Origin: Marinibacterium sp050389775
GTDB lineage: Bacteria; Pseudomonadota; Alphaproteobacteria; Rhodobacterales; Rhodobacteraceae
NCBI RefSeq assembly: GCF_050389775.1
Contig: NZ_CP177144.1
Coordinates: forward strand, 2,356,001 to 2,420,000
DNA length: 64,000 nucleotides
Direction of reading: 5' to 3'
Each line of letters begins with the position of its first letter. Position 1 is the stretch's first letter. Both the position numbers and the translations under genes were made by a program. Below the pieces are notes generated by a model, which saw only the letters and a program-made list of their open reading frames with translations, was not told the DNA's origin and did no database searches. Positions 45,871 through 55,517 of the stretch are shown here, piece after piece.

Positions 45871-46464
45871 GAGTTAAACTCTCCTCCTGTCGGACATTTT
45901 TCATGTCTTAACTTGTCGTCAGCTCAAGGCGGACCTGCGCTTTTGCGCTTTTTGCCCCCCCCGAGAGCCACGGTATTCAGAACCGCATCAAATGCAACAG
46001 CCGAGGCGAGGATTCGTTGAAAAATTCGGGGGTTGCGTGAGGTAAGCCAGGGGGTCCGATCGGCCATGGCCGGGCGGCTTGCGGCGATTTCGGGGCGATC
46101 TGCCGAAGGGGCGAGCAAACGCTCAAAAACTGGTCCGGTGACGGGCGGCATGTCGCGTGACAGATCGGGGTGCCGGACAGTCGCGCATGCCGCAGCTGCA
46201 AAGCGCCGGGGCCGCGGGACGGAGCGCCGGGACACAACTCTGCCGCGATCCGCATCCCGGTTGCCGCAGATGGCGGCAGGCCGGGCCCGGCCTCGGCGGT
46301 TTTCCGCCACCCGGGGTTGTTCGGCGAAAATCCTGTCGCGGAAAGGTATTTCGCCGGTGCTACGGTGATCGAAGTGCATCCCAGCGCTGACCCGGTCGGC
46401 CCGTTTCAGCCGATCTCACCCCGGGTTCAAGTCATCCCAAACGACGAGTTCAAAGGTATTCCCC
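45871..46464. other. Divergent upstream region of the TRAP operon and Hint gene
   Basis: No gene is visible in this 594-bp gap between divergent genes. The left end near the TakP-type gene is AT-richer and should carry its promoter. Short mirrored words such as GCGC-TTTT-GCGC near 45937 are too weak to call. The Hint gene has only a poor ribosome site (AAAGG). Confidence 0.4.
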
Positions 46465-47376
46465 ATGGCCGATTACGAATTCAACTCTCTCATGGTCTAC
46501 GACCGCGACGGCGGCAGCAGCAACGCGTCCTTCGGCAGCGGCGGCGATGCCGTCGGCACGCTGAGCGACAATGAAATGGATGGTAGTTTCGAGCCGGGCG
46601 ATCCGATCTATGTCGACGGATCGCCCACCCAGGTCGGCACGTTCTGGGGGTCTTACACCGATCCCGACAGCGGCAACACCTACGTGGTGGTCGAGGTCGA
46701 TTCCGACACGTTCTATGTCTACTCGGTGGCCAGCTTTGCCGAGGCGTCGACCGAGGCGCCCAACACGGTGCACGAGACCGATGACCTGGATACCGGCACT
46801 TTCGTGACCTGTTTCATGGCCGGTACGCGCATTGCCGTGCCCGGCGGCGAAGTGGCCGTCGAGGCGCTGGTGCCCGGTGACCTGGTGCTGACGTCGGATG
46901 GCCGGGCGGTGCCGGTGCTGTGGCTGGGCCGGCGCAGCGTGCATCGCCTGTTCACCGCGCCGGAACGCTTTGCCCCGGTCCGGGTGCGGGCCGGGGCGTT
47001 GGGGCAGGGGCTGCCCCGGCGCGACCTGGTGCTGACGGCCGATCACGCGCTGGTCCTGGACGGGCTGGCGATCAATGCCGGGGCGCTGGTCAATGGCGAC
47101 ACGATCGCGGTCGAGCCGATGGCGGCGCTGCCGGAGCGGATCACCTATTACCATGTCGAGACCGAGGGCCACGAGACGATCCTGGCCGAAGGCGCGCCGG
47201 CCGAGAGCTATATCGATTACGTGGCGCGGACGGCCTTCGACAATTACGCCGACTACGTGGCGCGCTGCGGGGCCGAACGGGTGATCCGCGAAATGCCCTT
47301 GCCGCGGATTTCGTCGGCCCGGCTGGTGCCCGGGTCGATCCGCGCCCGGCTGGGCGCATTGGCAGACGTGGCCTGA
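46465..47376 (+). CDS. Hint (hedgehog/intein-type) domain protein
   Basis: A 303-residue protein. Residues 1-113 are an acidic, Gly/Ser/Asp-rich N-terminal region (DGGSSNASFGSGGDAVGTLS, SYTDPDSGNTYVVVEVDSDT). The Hint_2 domain starts at CFMAGTRIAVPGGEVAVEAL, where the first Cys is the splicing/cleavage nucleophile, and continues with PGDLVLTSDGRAVPVLWLGR and DLVLTADHALVLDG. Such proteins are frequent in Rhodobacterales and are often secreted; self-cleavage after the N-terminal part is possible. There is no intein C-terminal His-Asn. The role is unknown. Confidence 0.88.
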   Translation: MADYEFNSLMVYDRDGGSSNASFGSGGDAVGTLSDNEMDGSFEPGDPIYVDGSPTQVGTFWGSYTDPDSGNTYVVVEVDSDTFYVYSVASFAEASTEAPNTVHETDDLDTGTFVTCFMAGTRIAVPGGEVAVEALVPGDLVLTSDGRAVPVLWLGRRSVHRLFTAPERFAPVRVRAGALGQGLPRRDLVLTADHALVLDGLAINAGALVNGDTIAVEPMAALPERITYYHVETEGHETILAEGAPAESYIDYVARTAFDNYADYVARCGAERVIREMPLPRISSARLVPGSIRARLGALADVA

Positions 47377-47554
47377 GGGGACACATGCGGGCGGGCCGGA
47401 CGGGCCTGCCCGCAATCCATCCGCCGGGGCCGGGCTCGTCAGGCCCTTGCGGGCCAGCCTCGCGAGGGCAGTGCCCGCGGTTTGGCAGATGAGCCGTCGC
47501 CGGCCGATGTGCTGCCGTCACCCCAGTGCATTTGCGCGCAGGCCGGGGGGCGGA

Positions 47555-48385
47555 TCACTTGGAGGTCGGGCGCCGGTCGGGCAGCGAGATATTGGCCACC
47601 TGCTCGGCGATCGGATCGGTCGACAGCGGGTGGGTCTCGGGGAAATAGGACTCGGGATCGCCCATCTTTTCCCAGGCCCCGCCGACATAGATCTCGAGGC
47701 CCGAGAACTTGGCCTTGTAGCCCATCTTCTGGCTGCCCGGCACCCAGTAGCCCAGGTAGACATAAGGAAGCCCTGCCTCGCGGGCGATCTGGATATGGTC
47801 GAGGATCATGTAGGTGCCCAGCGACGCCTTGGGCTGGTCGGGCGCATAGAAGGAATAGACCATCGACAGCCCGTCTTCGAGCACGTCGGTCAGGCTGACC
47901 CCGGTCAGGGACATGCCGTCGGGGGCCTCGGGATCGGCATATTCGACAACCCGCGAGCGGATCGGCGTTTCCTCGATCATGGCGGCAAATTCGAAGACAT
48001 CCATGTCGGCCATGCCGCCATCGGCATGGCGGGCATCGAGATAGCGGCGGAAGAGCGCGTATTGATCTTCGGTCGCCCAGGGCGAGGTGGCCTTGCGCAC
48101 CAGCCGGGCATTGCGTTTCAGCGTGCGGGCCTGGCTTTTCGACAGGCGGAAGGCCGAGACGTCGATCCGGGCCGAGAGACAGGCCGAACATTCGGCGCAG
48201 GACGGCCGGTAGAGCACGTTCTGAGACCGGCGAAACCCCTGTTGTGACAGTGAATTGTTCAGCCGTTCCGCGCCTTCGCCCTGCAGCGCGGTGAACAGTT
48301 TCCGCTCCATCCGACCGTCCAGGTAGGGGCAGGGCTGCGGCGCGGTGACGTAGAATTGCGGTGCGATGGGCAGCGTGTGTCGCAT
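47555..48385 (-). CDS. bpt: Aspartate/glutamate leucyltransferase (Bpt)
   Basis: It attaches Leu to N-terminal Asp or Glu of proteins, marking them for ClpAP degradation by the N-end rule. The 276-residue protein has the conserved start LPIAPQFYVTAPQPCPYLDG, the cysteine cluster CAECSACLSARI, and YSFYAPDQPKASLGTYMILD followed by YVYLGYWVPGSQKMGYKAKF. I chose the ATG at 48385. The longer open frame upstream reads as Arg/Pro-rich noise. Confidence 0.92.
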   Translation of the reverse strand: MRHTLPIAPQFYVTAPQPCPYLDGRMERKLFTALQGEGAERLNNSLSQQGFRRSQNVLYRPSCAECSACLSARIDVSAFRLSKSQARTLKRNARLVRKATSPWATEDQYALFRRYLDARHADGGMADMDVFEFAAMIEETPIRSRVVEYADPEAPDGMSLTGVSLTDVLEDGLSMVYSFYAPDQPKASLGTYMILDHIQIAREAGLPYVYLGYWVPGSQKMGYKAKFSGLEIYVGGAWEKMGDPESYFPETHPLSTDPIAEQVANISLPDRRPTSK

Positions 48386-48659
48386 GGGGCTCCTGACATG
48401 TGTCAAGGGCGATGATAGCAACGGCCTCCGGTCGCGCCAAGCCGAGATTGGCCGCCCTGTCCGGCCCGGGTCACGGGCGGCGCAGACAGCGCAGCGCCCC
48501 GGGCCGCGCGGGGGCGGGCCGGGGCGATTGTGGCGGATTTCGGAGGCTTTGCAGGTGCCCGGCGCCCATTGGCGGGGCCTGGCGCGCGCGGGGCCCTTGC
48601 GCATGCGCGGGGCCGGGGCAAGGCATGGGCGGGCCGCCCCGGGGTGGGGCGGCGGCGGG

Positions 48660-49094
48660 TCAGAACCGGGCGCGGCGGTTCAGCGCCGTGGTGCCCAACA
48701 GCGAATCGGTCAGGCCCTGTCCGCGGCTGCTGGCCAGCATCATCACGATCGACACCAGTTGCAGGATCGGGACCGCGACCGACACGGTATAGCCCAGCGT
48801 GTGCAGGAAGGCCGTCGTGCCATCGAACTTGCGCCCGTTGAGATCGCGGAACTCGATTCCGGTAAAGCGCATGCCAAAGGTGGCCGACCCGCCGGCGATG
48901 GTCACGAAGCGATAGGCAAAGCTGAGCACCAGGTGCAGGAAGGGCAGGAAGAAGAAGCCGGTGAAGGCCGTGAAGGGCAGGACGACAGCCACCAGACCGA
49001 TGATCAGGATCACGTCGATGATCCAGGCCAACAGGCGCTTGGACGTCACTCCGGCATAGAAATCGGGCTGAATGTCGGGGTCGGGCAGGTGCAT
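48660..49094 (-). CDS. RDD family membrane protein
   Basis: A 144-residue protein with three TM helices. The name-giving pattern is at YAGVTSKRLLAWIIDVILII: Arg in SKR and Asp in IID, with the second Asp replaced in this member. GMRFTGIEFRDLNGRKF is typical. RDD proteins are thought to act in transport or ion stress, but the function of this one is not known. It lies upstream of bpt on the same strand, 274 bp away. Confidence 0.82.
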   Translation of the reverse strand: MHLPDPDIQPDFYAGVTSKRLLAWIIDVILIIGLVAVVLPFTAFTGFFFLPFLHLVLSFAYRFVTIAGGSATFGMRFTGIEFRDLNGRKFDGTTAFLHTLGYTVSVAVPILQLVSIVMMLASSRGQGLTDSLLGTTALNRRARF

Positions 49095-49181
49095 CGGGGT
49101 CTCGGCTGTCAGAAGGGAAAGGGGAAGGGGCCCATCGCCCCCGCGCCGGAGAGGCAGGCGGGGACGGGGCAGGGCGTGGGC

Positions 49182-49634
49182 TCAGGCCGGGGCCGGGCCG
49201 GTGGTCTCGTCCGACGGGCTGTCGGCGGCGGCGCGGGCACGGTCGGTCATGAACTGGTCGAACTCGGCCTTGTCCTTGGCTTCGCGCAGGCGCTGCAGGA
49301 ATTCCTCGAATTCCGATTGCTCGCGTTCGAGCCGGGCCAGGGTATCGGCCTTGTAGGCATCGAAGGCGCTGTTGCCCGACGATCCGGACATGGCGCTGCG
49401 CATGGACATGTGGCGGGCGTTGCGGTGCGACTTGCGGCAGGAACCGAACATTTTCTTACTCCAGATCATGTAGGCCAGAAGGGCGAGCCCGATGGGCCAG
49501 AAGAATACGAAGCCAAGGACCATGCAGGCAATCCAGGCACCCTTGCCCTTGGCGTCGAGCCAGGCTTCGGCCTTGGAAAACCAGCCCATCGGCGGCTCCG
49601 GGGCGGTGTGGGAATAAACAGGGGTCATCGTCAT
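49182..49634 (-). CDS. DUF2852 membrane protein
   Basis: A 150-residue protein with one strong TM stretch (GAWIACMVLGFVFFWPIGLALLAYMIW broken by Trp/Pro), followed by a charged coiled-coil C-terminus (TLARLEREQSEFEEFLQRLR, EAKDKAEFDQFM). This pattern is that of DUF2852, common in alphaproteobacteria. I chose the first of two close ATGs (49634), with GGAGAG four bases upstream. The function is unknown. Confidence 0.85.
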   Translation of the reverse strand: MTMTPVYSHTAPEPPMGWFSKAEAWLDAKGKGAWIACMVLGFVFFWPIGLALLAYMIWSKKMFGSCRKSHRNARHMSMRSAMSGSSGNSAFDAYKADTLARLEREQSEFEEFLQRLREAKDKAEFDQFMTDRARAAADSPSDETTGPAPA

Positions 49635-49844
49635 CTCTCTCCGGTCACTCTGGCTGACGCTCCGGTCAGCTTTCGGGTCAATGTGAAGCCTTTTCACATT
49701 ACGAGAGATCGGCGTTCCGGGGCTCTGGTTCAAGGGCCTATGTGAATGTTTTTAACATTTTCGCCGACGGCGGGCGGACATGCCGCCCGGATGGCCGGAT
49801 TTCCCGTTTTTGGTCAGTGTTTTATGGGCGGTGCCCCCGGCGGG

Positions 49845-50315
49845 TCATTCGACGACAAAGCCCGCGACGGGCGCGCCGGTCAGGCTTTGCAGCTGGTCCG
49901 GGGTCATCGGAAAGACATGGTGAGGCGTGCCGGCGGCGGCCCAGACGATGTCGAAGTCCAGCAGCCGGGGATCGATCCAGGCGCGGATCGGCGACAGATG
50001 CCCCACGGGCGAGACACCGCCGATGGCAAAGCCCGTCTGCGAGCGGACCAGCGCGGCATCGGCCTTGCCTAGGGGCTCGCCGGCCAGGGCGGCGGCGCGG
50101 TCGGGGTCGACGCGGTTGCCCCCGGCGGTGAGGAATAGCAGGGCCTCGCCGCTGGTCTCGCCACGGAAGATGATGGATTTAACGATCTGGTCGGTGGTGA
50201 CGGACAGGGCAGCGGCCGCATCCTCGGCGGTGCGGGCCAGCGGTGTCTCGACGATCTCGGCGGTGATCCCGGCGGCGTCCAGCGCCGCGCGTACGCGTTT
50301 CTTGCTCTTGCTCAT
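49845..50315 (-). CDS. YbaK/ProX-type aminoacyl-tRNA deacylase
   Basis: A 156-residue protein of the INS superfamily, which removes wrongly attached amino acids from tRNA in trans. Family marks are the catalytic-region VKSIIFRG, LTAGGNRVD and GGVSPVGHLSP, where the GGxSPxGH loop binds the tRNA end. The start at 50315 is MSKSKKRVRAALDAAGI. Whether it clears Cys-, Ala- or another aminoacyl-tRNA(Pro) cannot be decided from sequence. Confidence 0.9.
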   Translation of the reverse strand: MSKSKKRVRAALDAAGITAEIVETPLARTAEDAAAALSVTTDQIVKSIIFRGETSGEALLFLTAGGNRVDPDRAAALAGEPLGKADAALVRSQTGFAIGGVSPVGHLSPIRAWIDPRLLDFDIVWAAAGTPHHVFPMTPDQLQSLTGAPVAGFVVE

Positions 50316-50427
50316 GGCGCGGACCATGGGGCGGGACGCGGGCCAAGGCAAGCCCGTAGGTGCCGCGCTGTGGGGCCGGTCCGGGAGAGGCTGCGCGGCG
50401 CATGCGGGGCGGGTGTGGGACACATTA

Positions 50428-50537
50428 GGAACGGTGGAACGGTGGAACGGTAACATGGCGGTGGGGGAACGGTGCAACGATAGGCATGGCCCTGAGAAAC
50501 GGTGGAACGATAGACATGGACGTGGGGGAACTGTGAC
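50428..50537. repeat. Tandem array T3, about three and a half 30-bp units
   Basis: GGAACGGT occurs three times in a row at 50428-50451. From 50436, units of 30, 30 and 31 bp start at 50436, 50466 and 50496, each of the form GGAACGGTGGAACGATAGRC followed by ATGG and a variable end; a partial unit starts at 50527. The array lies in the gap upstream of glnE (50316-50658), which shows no other structure. Confidence 0.8.
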
Positions 50538-50658
50538 GGGGCCGGTGGCGGTGCGATCACAGGGGGGAACGACGGTGCGCCAGCGGGAGTATGATGCGCC
50601 GCATCCCGGGCGATGATCGGGCGTTGACTGTGCCCGGGTCGCGCCGCAACGTGCCGCC

Positions 50659-53523
50659 ATGACCGACACCTCTCCTTCGCCCGCTTCCCGACCTTCGACC
50701 ACCGCCCAGGATGCGCCGCTGGCCGGCCAGATCACCCGCCTGCCGCGGCCCTGCGACGCGGCGCTGGGGCAGGAGGCGGCCGACCGGGTGACCGGCGCGA
50801 CGGGCCCCCTGCGCGACCTGCTGATCGGCGCGGCGGGGTCCTCGCCCTACCTGCAGGGGCTGATCACGCGCGAGGCCGATTGGCTGGCCGATGCGCTGGA
50901 CGCCCCCGCCGGGGCGCTGGATGCGACGCTGGCCGCCCTGTCCGACGTGCCGCGCGACGGGCTGGGCAAGGCCCTGCGCAAGGCCAAGCGGCGGGTGGCG
51001 CTGATGACCGGGCTGGCCGACCTGGCCGGGGCCTGGCCGCTGGACGTGGTGATGGCCCGGCTGACCGACCTGGGCGGGCTGGCCTGCGACCTGGCGATCC
51101 GGGCCGAGCTGGGCGAACAGCTGCGCCGGGGCAAGCTGCCCGCGCCGGTGCGCGAGGATGCCGCCGGGGCCGGGGGGCTCTTTGTGCTGGCCATGGGCAA
51201 GATGGGCGCGCACGAGTTGAACTATTCCTCGGATATCGACCTGATCTGCCTGTTCGACGGCAGTCTTTATGGCGATGCCGACGTGCTGGACGCCCGCCAG
51301 GCATTGGTGCGGGTGACGCGCAACATGTCGACGCTGCTGTCCGAACGCACGTCGGACGGGTATGTCTTTCGCACCGACCTGCGCCTGCGGCCCGACCCGT
51401 CCGTCACGCCGGTCTGCATCTCGATGGAAGCGGCCGAGACCTATTACGAGAGTTTCGGGCGCACCTGGGAACGGGCGGCGATGATCAAGGCCCGGCCGGC
51501 GGCGGGCGACCTGGCCGCGGGCCGGCGGTTTCTGGAAGACATCCGGCCGTTCATCTGGCGGCGCCACCTGGATTTCGCGGCGATCGAGGATGCCCATGCG
51601 ATCCGGCTGCGCATCCGCGACAGCAAGCGCCTGCATGGCCGGGTCGAGGTGGCGGGCCATGACATGAAACTGGGCCGGGGCGGCATCCGCGAGATCGAGT
51701 TCTTCACCCAGACCCGCCAGCTGATCGCCGGCGGGCGGGACCCGGGGCTGCGGATGCGGGGCACCGAACCGGCGCTGCAGGCGCTGGCCGCCAAGGGCTG
51801 GATTCCGCAGGACGTGGCCGACCGGCTGCGCGACCATTACCGGGCCTTCCGCGAGGTTGAACACCGCATCCAGATGGTCAACGACGCCCAGACCCACACG
51901 ATGCCCGTGTCGGCCGAGGGCATCGACCGGGTGGCCGGGCTGATGGGGCTGGACCGGTCGGCGCTGCTGGACGGGCTGGCTGCGCGGCTCGATGAGGTGG
52001 CCGAGCTGACCGAGGATTTCTTTGCCCCCGATGCCGCGCCGCCGCCCCCGGCGCAGGAGGTGCATGACTTTGACCGCGAGGTGCTGTCGCGCTGGCATCA
52101 TTACCCGGCGCTGCGCTCGTCGCGGGCGGTCGAGATCTTCAACCGGCTGCGCCCGGAACTGCTGGCCCGGCTGTCGCGCGCGGCCCGGCCCGACGAGGCG
52201 CTGCTGAATTTCGACCGTTTCCTGGCCGGGCTGCCGGCGGGGGTGCAGCTGTTCTCGCTGTTCCAGTCCAACCCCGAGCTGATCGACCTGCTGGTCGACA
52301 TCATCGGCACGGCCCCGGCGCTGGGGGAATACCTGTCGCGCAATGCCGGGGTGCTGGACGCGGTGATCGGCGGCGATTTCTTTGCGCCCTGGCCGGGCGA
52401 AGAGGCGCTGACCCGCGACCTGGAAACGCGCATCGCCCACGAGGACGATTACGAGCTCAAGCTCGATGCCGCCCGGCGCTGGAAGAAGGAATGGCATTTC
52501 CGCATCGGCGTGCACCACCTGCGCGGGCTGATCGACGGCGAGACGGCCGGTGGGCATTACGCCGACCTGGCCGATGCCGCCCTGCGCGCGGTCAGCCCGG
52601 TGGTCATCGCCGAGTTCGCGCGCAAGCACGGCCATCCGCCGGGCCGGGGCGCGGCGATCCTGGGCATGGGCTCGGTCGGGGCGCGGCACATGAATGCGGG
52701 GTCCGACCTGGACCTGATCGTGATCTACGATGCCGAGGGCGTCGAAAGCTCGGACGGGCGGCGGCCCTTGGCCACGCGGGCCTATTACGCCCGGCTGACC
52801 CAGGCCATGATCACGGCCATGTCGGCGCCGATGTCCCAGGGCCGGCTGTTCGAGATCGACATGCGCCTGCGCCCCTCGGGCAAGCAGGGACCGGTGGCCA
52901 CCAGCTGGCCATCCTATCGCAATTACCAGGAGACCGAGGCCTGGCTGTGGGAACACCTGGCCCTGACCCGGGCCCGGGGCATTGCCGGCACGCCCGGGCT
53001 GATGGCCGATATCGAGACCTTCCGGGCCGGGATCATCGCCCGCCCGCGGCAAGGCGGGGATGTGGCCCGCGAGGTCTCCGACATGCGCGACCGGCTGGCC
53101 GCGGCCAAGGCGCCGGGCGGCTGGCTGGACCTGCGCAACGGGCCGGGCCGGTTGCAGGACCTGGAATTGCTGGCCCAGGCCGGTCACCTGCTGTCGGGCC
53201 GGCCGACCCGGGCGGCCTTGCCCGGGCTGGACGAGGCACGGGACGCTGGCTGGCTGACCGGGCCCGAGACGGCGGTGCTGCACGCGGCCTACGGGCTTTA
53301 CTGGGAATTGCACACGGCCATCCGCCTGCTGGGCATTGCCCCGGGGGACGGGGCGGGCGTCGGGCGCGGGGCGGCGGCCTTCCTGTGTCGCAGCGCCGGG
53401 CTGGAGCCCGAGGCCGGGATGGATGCCTTGCAGGACCTGGTGACGGCGCGCTACGCTGAGACGGCCGCCATCGTCGATGCGGCCCTGCAACGCGGAGGAG
53501 GGGGCGATGGGCCAGGCACGTGA
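50659..53523 (+). CDS. glnE: Bifunctional glutamine synthetase adenylyltransferase/adenylyl-removing enzyme
   Basis: It adenylylates and deadenylylates glutamine synthetase according to nitrogen status signalled by PII. The 954-residue protein carries two nucleotidyltransferase domains: the N-terminal one has ELNYSSDIDLICLFDG with the DxD metal site, the C-terminal one has MGSVGARHMNAGSDLDLIVI. RLRPSGKQGPVATSW is also typical. A regulatory helical region lies between. The stop overlaps the following small gene by 17 bp. Confidence 0.96.
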   Translation: MTDTSPSPASRPSTTAQDAPLAGQITRLPRPCDAALGQEAADRVTGATGPLRDLLIGAAGSSPYLQGLITREADWLADALDAPAGALDATLAALSDVPRDGLGKALRKAKRRVALMTGLADLAGAWPLDVVMARLTDLGGLACDLAIRAELGEQLRRGKLPAPVREDAAGAGGLFVLAMGKMGAHELNYSSDIDLICLFDGSLYGDADVLDARQALVRVTRNMSTLLSERTSDGYVFRTDLRLRPDPSVTPVCISMEAAETYYESFGRTWERAAMIKARPAAGDLAAGRRFLEDIRPFIWRRHLDFAAIEDAHAIRLRIRDSKRLHGRVEVAGHDMKLGRGGIREIEFFTQTRQLIAGGRDPGLRMRGTEPALQALAAKGWIPQDVADRLRDHYRAFREVEHRIQMVNDAQTHTMPVSAEGIDRVAGLMGLDRSALLDGLAARLDEVAELTEDFFAPDAAPPPPAQEVHDFDREVLSRWHHYPALRSSRAVEIFNRLRPELLARLSRAARPDEALLNFDRFLAGLPAGVQLFSLFQSNPELIDLLVDIIGTAPALGEYLSRNAGVLDAVIGGDFFAPWPGEEALTRDLETRIAHEDDYELKLDAARRWKKEWHFRIGVHHLRGLIDGETAGGHYADLADAALRAVSPVVIAEFARKHGHPPGRGAAILGMGSVGARHMNAGSDLDLIVIYDAEGVESSDGRRPLATRAYYARLTQAMITAMSAPMSQGRLFEIDMRLRPSGKQGPVATSWPSYRNYQETEAWLWEHLALTRARGIAGTPGLMADIETFRAGIIARPRQGGDVAREVSDMRDRLAAAKAPGGWLDLRNGPGRLQDLELLAQAGHLLSGRPTRAALPGLDEARDAGWLTGPETAVLHAAYGLYWELHTAIRLLGIAPGDGAGVGRGAAAFLCRSAGLEPEAGMDALQDLVTARYAETAAIVDAALQRGGGGDGPGT

Positions 53524-53806
53524 TCCGCTCGATCCCAAGGGGCTGATCCGGGAGAGTTTCCGGATCGAGGGCATTTCGCCGGGCGAATGCCGCAGCATCT
53601 TTCTCGACTGGGCCCTGGGCCTGCCGATCGACCAGGACAGCGAGACCAGCCGGATGCAGCTGGCCGACCGCTATGGCGCCGAACACCCCGATCATCCGAT
53701 GACACTTGTGCTGCGCGAAGGCGGGACCACCGGCGCACCAGGCGACACCGCCCGCCCACGCCGGCGCGGAGGCTGGCGGGCGCGACGCGAGGGCGGCACG
53801 GGCTGA
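53507..53806 (+). CDS. Small conserved protein translationally coupled to glnE
   Basis: A 99-residue frame starting inside the end of glnE, with a very strong ribosome site (GGAGGAGGGGG). The first 70 residues look like real protein (LIRESFRIEGISPGECRSIF, FLDWALGLPID, MQLADRYGAEHPDHPMTLVL). I do not recognise a domain, though this resembles hypothetical proteins beside glnE in related species. The last 25 or so residues are Arg/Gly-rich and coincide with the start of tandem array T4, so the original stop may have been displaced by the repeat. Confidence 0.7.
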   Translation: MGQARDPLDPKGLIRESFRIEGISPGECRSIFLDWALGLPIDQDSETSRMQLADRYGAEHPDHPMTLVLREGGTTGAPGDTARPRRRGGWRARREGGTG

Positions 53807-54080
53807 CCGGCGGGTTTGCCGAGAGGGTGGAGCAGGCTGAGTGGCAGGCGCGACGCGAGAGCGGCACGTGCCGAACGGCGGGTGCAGTGCGAGGGCGGTT
53901 CAGGTGGATGGCAAGCGCGGCGCGAGTGCGGCGCGTGCCGAACGGCGGATGCAGTACGAAGGCGGTGCAGGCTGGATAGCAAGCGCGGCGCGGGGGCGGC
54001 GGGTGCCGAACGGTGGATGCAGTGCTGATGTGGCACCCGATGAACGGCAGGTGTGGCGCGTGGGCGCAAGGGCCGAGTGG
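53758..54080. repeat. Tandem array T4, 67-68 bp units
   Basis: The clearest units start with GTGCCGAACGG at 53868, 53935 and 54003, and share GGTGCAG and GGATGGCAAGCGCGGCGCGA. Two more degenerate units precede them from about 53758, reaching back into the 3' end of the small gene. The remaining sequence to 54290 is more diverged but of similar composition. No gene is visible between 53807 and 54290. Confidence 0.75.
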
Positions 54081-54290
54081 CCAGGGCGTTGCAAGGGCGG
54101 CGTGGGCCGAATGACGGGTTCGGCACGAGCGTGGCATGGACCCTGTGGCGTGTTCGGCGCCAGGGTGGCACAGACGGAACCGCAGGCGCGATTGCGGGGC
54201 CGGGCCGGGGCCTGTAAGAGACCGGTCATCTTCACGCCCGGCCCATCATCCACCCCCTTGCCCGACAAGGGGCCCGACAGGACATCCGCC

Positions 54291-55517
54291 ATGACCGACG
54301 ACATGCCCGCTGCCGACCTGCCTTCCGGCGACCTGCCGGTCATCCGGCTGAAACCCAAGATCAACGCCCGGCCGCTGCGCCATGGCTTTCCCTGGGTCTA
54401 TGCTTCGGACCTGGTGACCGACCGGCGTACCCGGGTCCTGGCGCCGGGCAGCCTGGCCCGGCTCGAAGATGCCGGGCGCGCGCCGTTGGGCGTGGTGGCA
54501 GTGAATGCCGACTCAAAGATCATCGCGCGGATGCTCGACCGCGATCCCGGGGCACGGATCGACGAGACCTGGCTGACCGTCCGGCTGGCCCGGGCGCTGG
54601 ACCTGCGCGAGCGGCTGTTCGATGCGCCCTGGTACCGGCTGATCCATGCCGAGGCCGACGGGCTGCCCGGGGTGATCATCGACCGGTTCGGCGACACCTG
54701 CGTGGTCCAGCCCAACGCGGCCTGGGCCGAACGCCTGCTGCCCGAGCTGACCCGGGCGCTGGTGGCGGTGACCGGGGTGCGTACCGTGCTGAAGAATGCC
54801 GGCGGCCGGGCGCGCGGGCTGGAAGGGCTGGACGATGCCAATGCCGTGCTGGCCGGTGACGCGCCCGAAGCGCCGCTGGCCGTGCCGATGAACGGCGCGC
54901 GCTACATGGCCGACCTGACCGGCGGGCAGAAGACCGGGCTGTTCTATGACCAGCGGCCCAACCATGCCTTTGCCGCCGGGCTGGTGCGCCCGGGCGATGC
55001 CGTGCTCGACGTGTTTTCCCATGTCGGCGGTTTCGGCCTGGCCATGCTGGCGGCCGGCGCCGGCTCGGCCCTGGCCGTCGATGGCTCGGCCCCGGCGCTG
55101 GAACTGGCCGTGGCGGGGGCCGGGGCCTCGGGCCTGGGCGACCGGTTTGCCACCCGCCAGGGCGATGCCTTTGACGTGCTGACCGCCCTGGGCGAGGAAG
55201 GCGCGCAATTCCAGGTGGTGATTTGCGACCCGCCAGCCTTTGCGCCGTCGAAACAGGCGCTTGAGGCCGGGTTGCGGGCCTATGAGCGCATCGCCCGGCT
55301 GGCCGCGCCGCTGGTGGCCGAAGGCGGGGTGCTGGGCCTGTGTTCCTGTTCCCATGCCGCCGACCTGGCCAAGTTCCGCACGGCCTGCGTGCGCGGCATA
55401 GGCCGGGCCGGGCGCGAAGCCCGACTGATCCATACCGGCCAGGCCGGGCCGGACCATCCCCAGCATCCGCTTCTGGCGGAATCGGGATACCTGAAGTCGC
55501 TGTTCTTCGCGCTGTGA
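54291..55517 (+). CDS. Class I SAM-dependent rRNA large-subunit methyltransferase (RlmI-like)
   Basis: A 408-residue protein. An N-terminal PUA-type RNA-binding domain (LKPKINARPLRHGFPWVYAS, residues 20-100) is followed by the linker domain LIHAEADGLPGVIIDRFGD and a Rossmann methyltransferase with DLTGGQKTGLFYDQRPNHA, VLDVFSHVGGFGLAMLAAGA and the catalytic-loop motif CDPPAFAPSK. This matches the RlmI/RlmK family that methylates 23S rRNA cytosine. The exact target base is not certain. The stop overlaps the start of the PIN gene (GTGA). Confidence 0.9.
   Translation: MTDDMPAADLPSGDLPVIRLKPKINARPLRHGFPWVYASDLVTDRRTRVLAPGSLARLEDAGRAPLGVVAVNADSKIIARMLDRDPGARIDETWLTVRLARALDLRERLFDAPWYRLIHAEADGLPGVIIDRFGDTCVVQPNAAWAERLLPELTRALVAVTGVRTVLKNAGGRARGLEGLDDANAVLAGDAPEAPLAVPMNGARYMADLTGGQKTGLFYDQRPNHAFAAGLVRPGDAVLDVFSHVGGFGLAMLAAGAGSALAVDGSAPALELAVAGAGASGLGDRFATRQGDAFDVLTALGEEGAQFQVVICDPPAFAPSKQALEAGLRAYERIARLAAPLVAEGGVLGLCSCSHAADLAKFRTACVRGIGRAGREARLIHTGQAGPDHPQHPLLAESGYLKSLFFAL

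Noticed and set aside
45930..45955. Terminator GCGC-TTTT-GCGC followed by T's
   Set aside because: The stem has only four pairs and no plus-strand gene ends before it.
50557..53598. Open frame of 1013 codons on the minus strand opposite glnE
   Set aside because: Same shadow effect. The composition is Arg/Pro/Gln/His-rich and no domain is visible; glnE on the plus strand is certain.
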